NCBI RefSeq assembly: GCF_003048375.1
Contig: NZ_CP021643.1
Coordinates: 55,794-119,793, forward strand
DNA: 64,000 nucleotides
Reading direction: 5' to 3'
From: Campylobacter concisus
GTDB lineage: Bacteria > Campylobacterota > Campylobacteria > Campylobacterales > Campylobacteraceae
Each line of letters starts with the position of its first letter. The first letter of the stretch is position 1. The notes under the pieces are model-generated. The model worked only from the letters and a program-made list of their open reading frames with translations. It searched no databases and was not told where the DNA came from. A program made the position numbers and the translations under genes. Positions 60,882-64,000 of this stretch are shown in pieces.

Positions 60882-61583
60882 ATGAAAATGTATGAGTTAT
60901 TTTTAGAGAACAAAAAGCTAGGAATATTTAAAGAAGAGCCACAAGATATAGTATATTGCGATGGTTCAACTGACGGAATTGATTTGCTTTGCTTTGCTGC
61001 TGACGAGTGGCAAATGCTCCAGGCAAAGCTTAACATAACTCTTACCAATGATGAATTTGATAATTTTAACAAAATTATGAATAGTGATTTTTGCCAAAAG
61101 AATGGCATTAATTATATTGATCAGCTTGCCAATGAGCTTGACTTTGGAACGCTAGAGATATTTGATTTTGAAAGAATTGAATATGCTGCTGATTTTGAAG
61201 AAAAATATAGCTATTTTATTGACGGCATAGCAAAAACTGCTGGCAACGCTGATTTTAGATGGGATTTAGCTTGCAAGGGTGTCCATCAACAAATGTCTTA
61301 TGTAGATAGATGGGTTCTTAGTGATAGCTATTATCAAATAGAAGTTAATGAACTTAAGGGAGATGAGCTAGCACAATTTGATATTAAAAAAATAGATGAA
61401 GAAATGATAAAAGTTAGCTATGGATGCCAAGTTCAAGGCTATGATTTAGTTTCAGTAAAAGAGCTAGATCGCAAAAATCCAAAAGATGGCGTTAAACTTC
61501 TTGTATGGCAAGATGGAAACACAGAAAGAAGTTTCCTTGAATATATATTGATAGAGATTAAACAAGAGTGGTTGAAAAAATAA
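60882..61583 (+). CDS. Hypothetical protein downstream of ssb
   Basis: 233 residues, acidic and soluble, no motif recognised. 'YSYFIDGIAKTAGNADFRWDLACKGVHQQMSYVDRWV' is the most conserved-looking stretch. AAAGGATAAGAG precedes the ATG, 10 bases after ssb, so both share a transcript. A strong RNA structure follows. Confidence 0.5.
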   Translation: MKMYELFLENKKLGIFKEEPQDIVYCDGSTDGIDLLCFAADEWQMLQAKLNITLTNDEFDNFNKIMNSDFCQKNGINYIDQLANELDFGTLEIFDFERIEYAADFEEKYSYFIDGIAKTAGNADFRWDLACKGVHQQMSYVDRWVLSDSYYQIEVNELKGDELAQFDIKKIDEEMIKVSYGCQVQGYDLVSVKELDRKNPKDGVKLLVWQDGNTERSFLEYILIEIKQEWLKK

Positions 61584-61586
61584 AAA

Positions 61587-61714
61587 GGGGCTTAACTGCC
61601 CCCAAGTTTTAATCCCAACGGGAAAAACCTTAGTAAAACTAAGGGAAACGTGTAAATATTGATACTTTTTAGACCAACTCCAACGGAGAAAAATCGTATT
61701 TACACGTTTTTTAT
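61587..61714 (+). ncRNA. Candidate structured RNA with four hairpins
   Basis: In about 128 bases: GGGGC/GCCCC (61587-61602), TCCC-aac-GGGA (61613-61623), CCTTAG/CTAAGG (61628-61644), and a 13-bp closing stem AACGTGTAAATA (61647-61658) with TATTTACACGTT (61697-61708). The closing stem encloses CTCC-aac-GGAG (61678-61688) and ends in six T (61707-61712). Two of the hairpins share the same CC-AAC-GG tip. The final stem plus U-run is a Rho-independent terminator shape. No protein reading frame is present. Confidence 0.55.
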
Positions 61715-61762
61715 GTAAAAAGTATATAGATCTTTGACTTAAGAATTAATAAAGGATAAAAA

Positions 61763-62170
61763 ATGAAAGATGTTGAATATAGAGCTTGGTGTAAAAATAG
61801 TAATATTATGCTTTATAACATAGAAAAAACTTTTGAGGAAGATTTTTCTTTTGGTATGTTTTTGCAAGATAAAGAGGCGTATGCCGTAATGCAATATACT
61901 GGATGCAAAGATATTGGTGGCGAAAAGATATATGAGAGCGACATAGTGCATTTTGCAGCCATAAATCCAACTGGATATGAAAATCACGATGGAGAGTGGG
62001 TAGATACCACTGAGGAAGAAGAGCCAGGAGTAGTTATTTTTAAAGATGGTTGCTTTTGTGTAGAATTTCCTGATGGATCGCTACTGCCTTTTAATGCCCC
62101 TAAGTCAGAGGCAGATAAAACTCCTATTATAGAATTGTTTGCGGTCTTAGGTAATATTTATCAAAAATAG
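61763..62170 (+). CDS. YopX-family protein
   Basis: 135 residues. 'DVEYRAW' start, 'VMQYTGCKDIGGEKIYESDIV' and 'FAVLGNIYQK' end give the complete YopX pattern. AAAGGATAAAAA precedes the ATG. First of three intact YopX-family genes at this end of the window. Confidence 0.85.
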   Translation: MKDVEYRAWCKNSNIMLYNIEKTFEEDFSFGMFLQDKEAYAVMQYTGCKDIGGEKIYESDIVHFAAINPTGYENHDGEWVDTTEEEEPGVVIFKDGCFCVEFPDGSLLPFNAPKSEADKTPIIELFAVLGNIYQK

Positions 62171-62184
62171 TCGAGGAGATGGAG

Positions 62185-62592
62185 ATGAAACCCATTAAAT
62201 TTAAAGCATACGTTCCAGGCATTAATGTTCTTTTGAACGTCATAAACATGGATCTTGATTTTAACGGAGATGTTACGGGCATAGTTGTTCCTACGAGGGA
62301 GATAACTGGTGAGGATACGTTTGAAACAACATTTTTTAAGCGTGAAGATGATTTTAAATTAATGGAATATACTGGACTACACGATCATAATGGCAATGAA
62401 ATATATAGTGGCTATATCGTAGAATATCCAGATGGAAGTGTAGGTGAGGTTGTGTGGAGTGGCGGCTATGCATCATATATTTCAAAACTAAAGCGTATGA
62501 AGCCTTTTGTATTTTGGATAGATGACAAATGCAAGGTTATAGGCAATGTTTATCATAACAAAGAGCTTTTAGATAAAGCTCAAGAGGCATAA
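62185..62592 (+). CDS. YopX-family protein
   Basis: 135 residues from MKPIKFKAYV; GAGGAG at 62173-62178 is better spaced for this ATG than for the one at 62179. 'LMEYTGLHDHNGNEIYSGYIV' and 'CKVIGNVYHN' mark the family. It follows the previous member by 14 bases. Confidence 0.85.
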   Translation: MKPIKFKAYVPGINVLLNVINMDLDFNGDVTGIVVPTREITGEDTFETTFFKREDDFKLMEYTGLHDHNGNEIYSGYIVEYPDGSVGEVVWSGGYASYISKLKRMKPFVFWIDDKCKVIGNVYHNKELLDKAQEA

Positions 62593-62662
62593 AAACGTTG
62601 AGTATTTTATGTTTTTAAGTAGATGTATATTATATAATTTAAGTAAATATTAAAGTAAAATA

Positions 62663-62684
62663 TATTATAATTATATAAATTAAA
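62663..62684 (+). promoter_or_regulatory. Shared AT promoter block for the DUF262 gene
   Basis: Core TATTATAATTATATAAATTA (TATAAT box at 62666-62671). An upstream TTTAAGTAAATATTAAAG element resembles that before the 46.9 and 50.6 kb blocks. It lies 17 bases before the ATG at 62702. Confidence 0.6.
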
Positions 62685-62701
62685 AAGATGGAGTTATAAA
62701 C

Positions 62702-63301
62702 ATGTTAGACGAAAAATACAGCAGCTATGCTGAGAAGGTTTTGTCCGAAAGCGACAAAAGCGATACAAGACGGATATATAAAGACATCTTTCATGATAGC
62801 AACGTTGTTATCCACGAAAATTGTATCATGGATATTAACGATTTGTTGCTTAAGGGCAGAGAATATGGCGATCAGTTTATAATTCCTGCATATCAAAGAG
62901 GCTTAGTTTGGAGTGAAACTCAAAAGGTCAATTTAATAAAAACGATTATGGCTGGCGTTCCTATTGGGACTTTTGTTTTTGCAAGGCAAGCCTATGACAA
63001 ACAAACCCTAAAAAAGCTACCAGCCAGGAAATATTATTTATTAGACGGGCAACAAAGGTTAAATGCGATAAAGAGCTTTTTAGATAATGAATTTGCTATG
63101 GACGGATACTTTTTTAAAGATCTACCATATCTTGATAAAAGAGCTTTCATAGATTTTCATAATTTCGGATCGATGATTATAAACGAACCAACACTGGAGC
63201 AGGAACTGGATTTTTATTTTACACTAAATTTCGGTGGCACTGCCCATACTAAAGAGGACTTAGAAAAAATAATGAAGTGCAAGAGTGCTTTAAGGATATA
63301 A
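62702..63301 (+). CDS. Short DUF262 (ParB/GmrS-like N-domain) protein
   Basis: 199 residues. 'YGDQFIIPAYQRGLVWSETQKVNLIKTIM', 'GTFVFA' and 'YYLLDGQQRLNAIKSFL' are the core DUF262 motifs, as in the N-domain of GmrSD-type systems, where it is linked to NTP hydrolysis (DGQQR). The DUF1524 nuclease half is absent, so this is not a complete type IV restriction enzyme. It may be a regulator or anti-defence remnant. Driven by the shared promoter block. Confidence 0.75.
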   Translation: MLDEKYSSYAEKVLSESDKSDTRRIYKDIFHDSNVVIHENCIMDINDLLLKGREYGDQFIIPAYQRGLVWSETQKVNLIKTIMAGVPIGTFVFARQAYDKQTLKKLPARKYYLLDGQQRLNAIKSFLDNEFAMDGYFFKDLPYLDKRAFIDFHNFGSMIINEPTLEQELDFYFTLNFGGTAHTKEDLEKIMKCKSALRI

Positions 63302-63303
63302 AG

Positions 63304-63762
63304 ATGAAAGATATTAAATTTAAGGCTTATGTTTATGATTTGACTGATGAGGATAGCCATCCTCTTGAAATAGATCTTATGGCAGGTAGATTATGGGACG
63401 TCACAAGCATAAATTTTAAAGACCAAATAGTAGAAATTGAAGATGATGATGGTAATACGTGGGAGTATGAACTAAATGACGAGATCGCACTTGTTCAATA
63501 TACTGGCGAAAAGGACAAGAATGGTAAAGAAATTTATGACGGCTACATTTTAAAGCTTGACAGAGATGAGCTTCTAAAAAATTTAGAGCCTGAAGACGTC
63601 CCTGATGATACGCTAATTCAAGTAGTAACTTTTGAAGACGGTGCTTTTGTTGCGCGTAGTCGGAGCGGTAGAATATGGGGTGGCGTTGGTGGAATGTTTG
63701 AATATGGAGAAGTTATAGGCAATATTTATGAAAATCCAAAAATTTTAAAGGACACAAAATGA
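63304..63762 (+). CDS. YopX-family protein
   Basis: 152 residues from MKDIKFKAYV, with AAGGAT 6 bases upstream; an earlier in-frame start lies inside the DUF262 gene. 'LVQYTGEKDKNGKEIYDGYIL' and 'GEVIGNIYENP' are nearly consensus. Longer than its paralogues by an acidic insertion (EIEDDDGNTWEYELN). Confidence 0.87.
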   Translation: MKDIKFKAYVYDLTDEDSHPLEIDLMAGRLWDVTSINFKDQIVEIEDDDGNTWEYELNDEIALVQYTGEKDKNGKEIYDGYILKLDRDELLKNLEPEDVPDDTLIQVVTFEDGAFVARSRSGRIWGGVGGMFEYGEVIGNIYENPKILKDTK

Positions 63763-63962
63763 GTATTATATATGTATGCGATAGCTGTGGCGCACAAAGC
63801 GATGATGACGTTAAGGTGTATGAATTTAGCGAAGAAGCTAAAAATTACACTGGCATTAACGAATACGACCATTTATGTGCGGAGTGTCTAAAAGATTTTG
63901 ATGAGGATAAATCTTTGCGCATAGTAAAAGGCGTTATAAAAGTTAAGACAAAGAAAACTTAA
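63759..63962 (+). CDS. Small zinc-ribbon protein
   Basis: 67 residues. CDSC near the start and CAEC near residue 42 form a two-knuckle zinc ribbon, with an acidic middle and basic tail (VKTKKT). It overlaps the YopX gene by 4 bases and is co-translated. Possibly a nucleic-acid or protein-binding accessory factor. Confidence 0.6.
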   Translation: MSIIYVCDSCGAQSDDDVKVYEFSEEAKNYTGINEYDHLCAECLKDFDEDKSLRIVKGVIKVKTKKT

Positions 63963-64000
63963 TATTTTTATAAGCTATTAATTTTTTTAAAGGATATCAA

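Noticed and set aside
61587..61714. Retron msr-msd, tracrRNA or type III antitoxin RNA
   Set aside because: No reverse transcriptase, Cas or ToxN-like gene is adjacent and there is no tandem short repeat; kept only as a structured RNA of unknown class.
62702..63301. Complete GmrSD-type restriction system
   Set aside because: Only the N-terminal DUF262 motifs are present. The DUF1524 nuclease motif is missing here and in the next genes.

Overview
The window is AT-rich, tightly packed DNA with Campylobacterota (epsilonproteobacterial) character. The promoters have an extended TATAAT box and no clear -35. There is a lone IS200/IS605-type TnpB, Hcp-like cysteine-pair repeats, and an SSB ending in DIPF. 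There are no rRNA, tRNA or core housekeeping genes. Two replication initiators, three families of origin-type direct repeats and a large block of envelope and secretion genes point to part of a large, probably conjugative plasmid (or plasmid cointegrate) of a Campylobacter-like host. The species assignment is inference.

Layout. (1) 0-9.7 kb, plus strand: a DNA-processing operon encoding an AT-hook protein, a RecJ-type DHH nuclease, an SF2 helicase, a large HD-domain protein and a Toprim/primase-like protein. It ends at a hairpin that holds the stop codons of both converging genes. (2) 9.7-15.9 kb, minus: secreted and membrane proteins including a VirB8-like subunit. (3) 16-17 kb: small envelope genes. 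(4) 17.4-27.2 kb, minus: a translationally coupled type IV secretion-like operon. In transcription order it has a pilin-like protein, a DsbC-like protein without cysteines, a proline-rich secreted protein, a Toprim-only topoisomerase-like protein, a membrane protein, a VirB9/TraK-like protein, a lipoprotein, a possible VirB10/TraB-like protein and a 928-residue polytopic protein. (5) 27.3-32.5 kb, plus: an anchored protein, further membrane proteins, a CPFC DsbC-like isomerase and a lytic transglycosylase. (6) 32.7-36.7 kb, minus: small cytoplasmic genes, a very AT-rich gap and a 528-residue membrane protein. No VirB4, VirB11, VirD4 or relaxase gene lies in the window, so the apparatus must be completed elsewhere if it works.

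(7) 36.9-44.2 kb: small genes, a degenerate tyrosine recombinase, a secreted thermonuclease, and a MoxR-type AAA+ ATPase next to a VWA protein with an HELAH motif. (8) 44.2-47 kb: replicon 1, with a duplicated iteron module, a helicase-type Rep gene and a second repeat family downstream. (9) 47-54.3 kb: accessory genes including YopX-family members (one broken by a TnpB element), a DNA methyltransferase and small proteins. (10) 54.3-55.9 kb: replicon 2, with 22-bp iterons and a Rep_3-type initiator. (11) 56-64 kb: a SET-domain protein, a second truncated recombinase, an HTH regulator divergent from ssb, a strongly folded RNA candidate, more YopX-family genes, a DUF262 protein and a zinc-ribbon protein. 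Six accessory genes share nearly the same AT-rich promoter block, suggesting one plasmid regulon.

Together the genes look like a self-maintaining plasmid that carries its own replication, repair and ssDNA-handling functions and most envelope parts of a divergent conjugation machine. Many products have no recognisable family and are described only by what can be seen.
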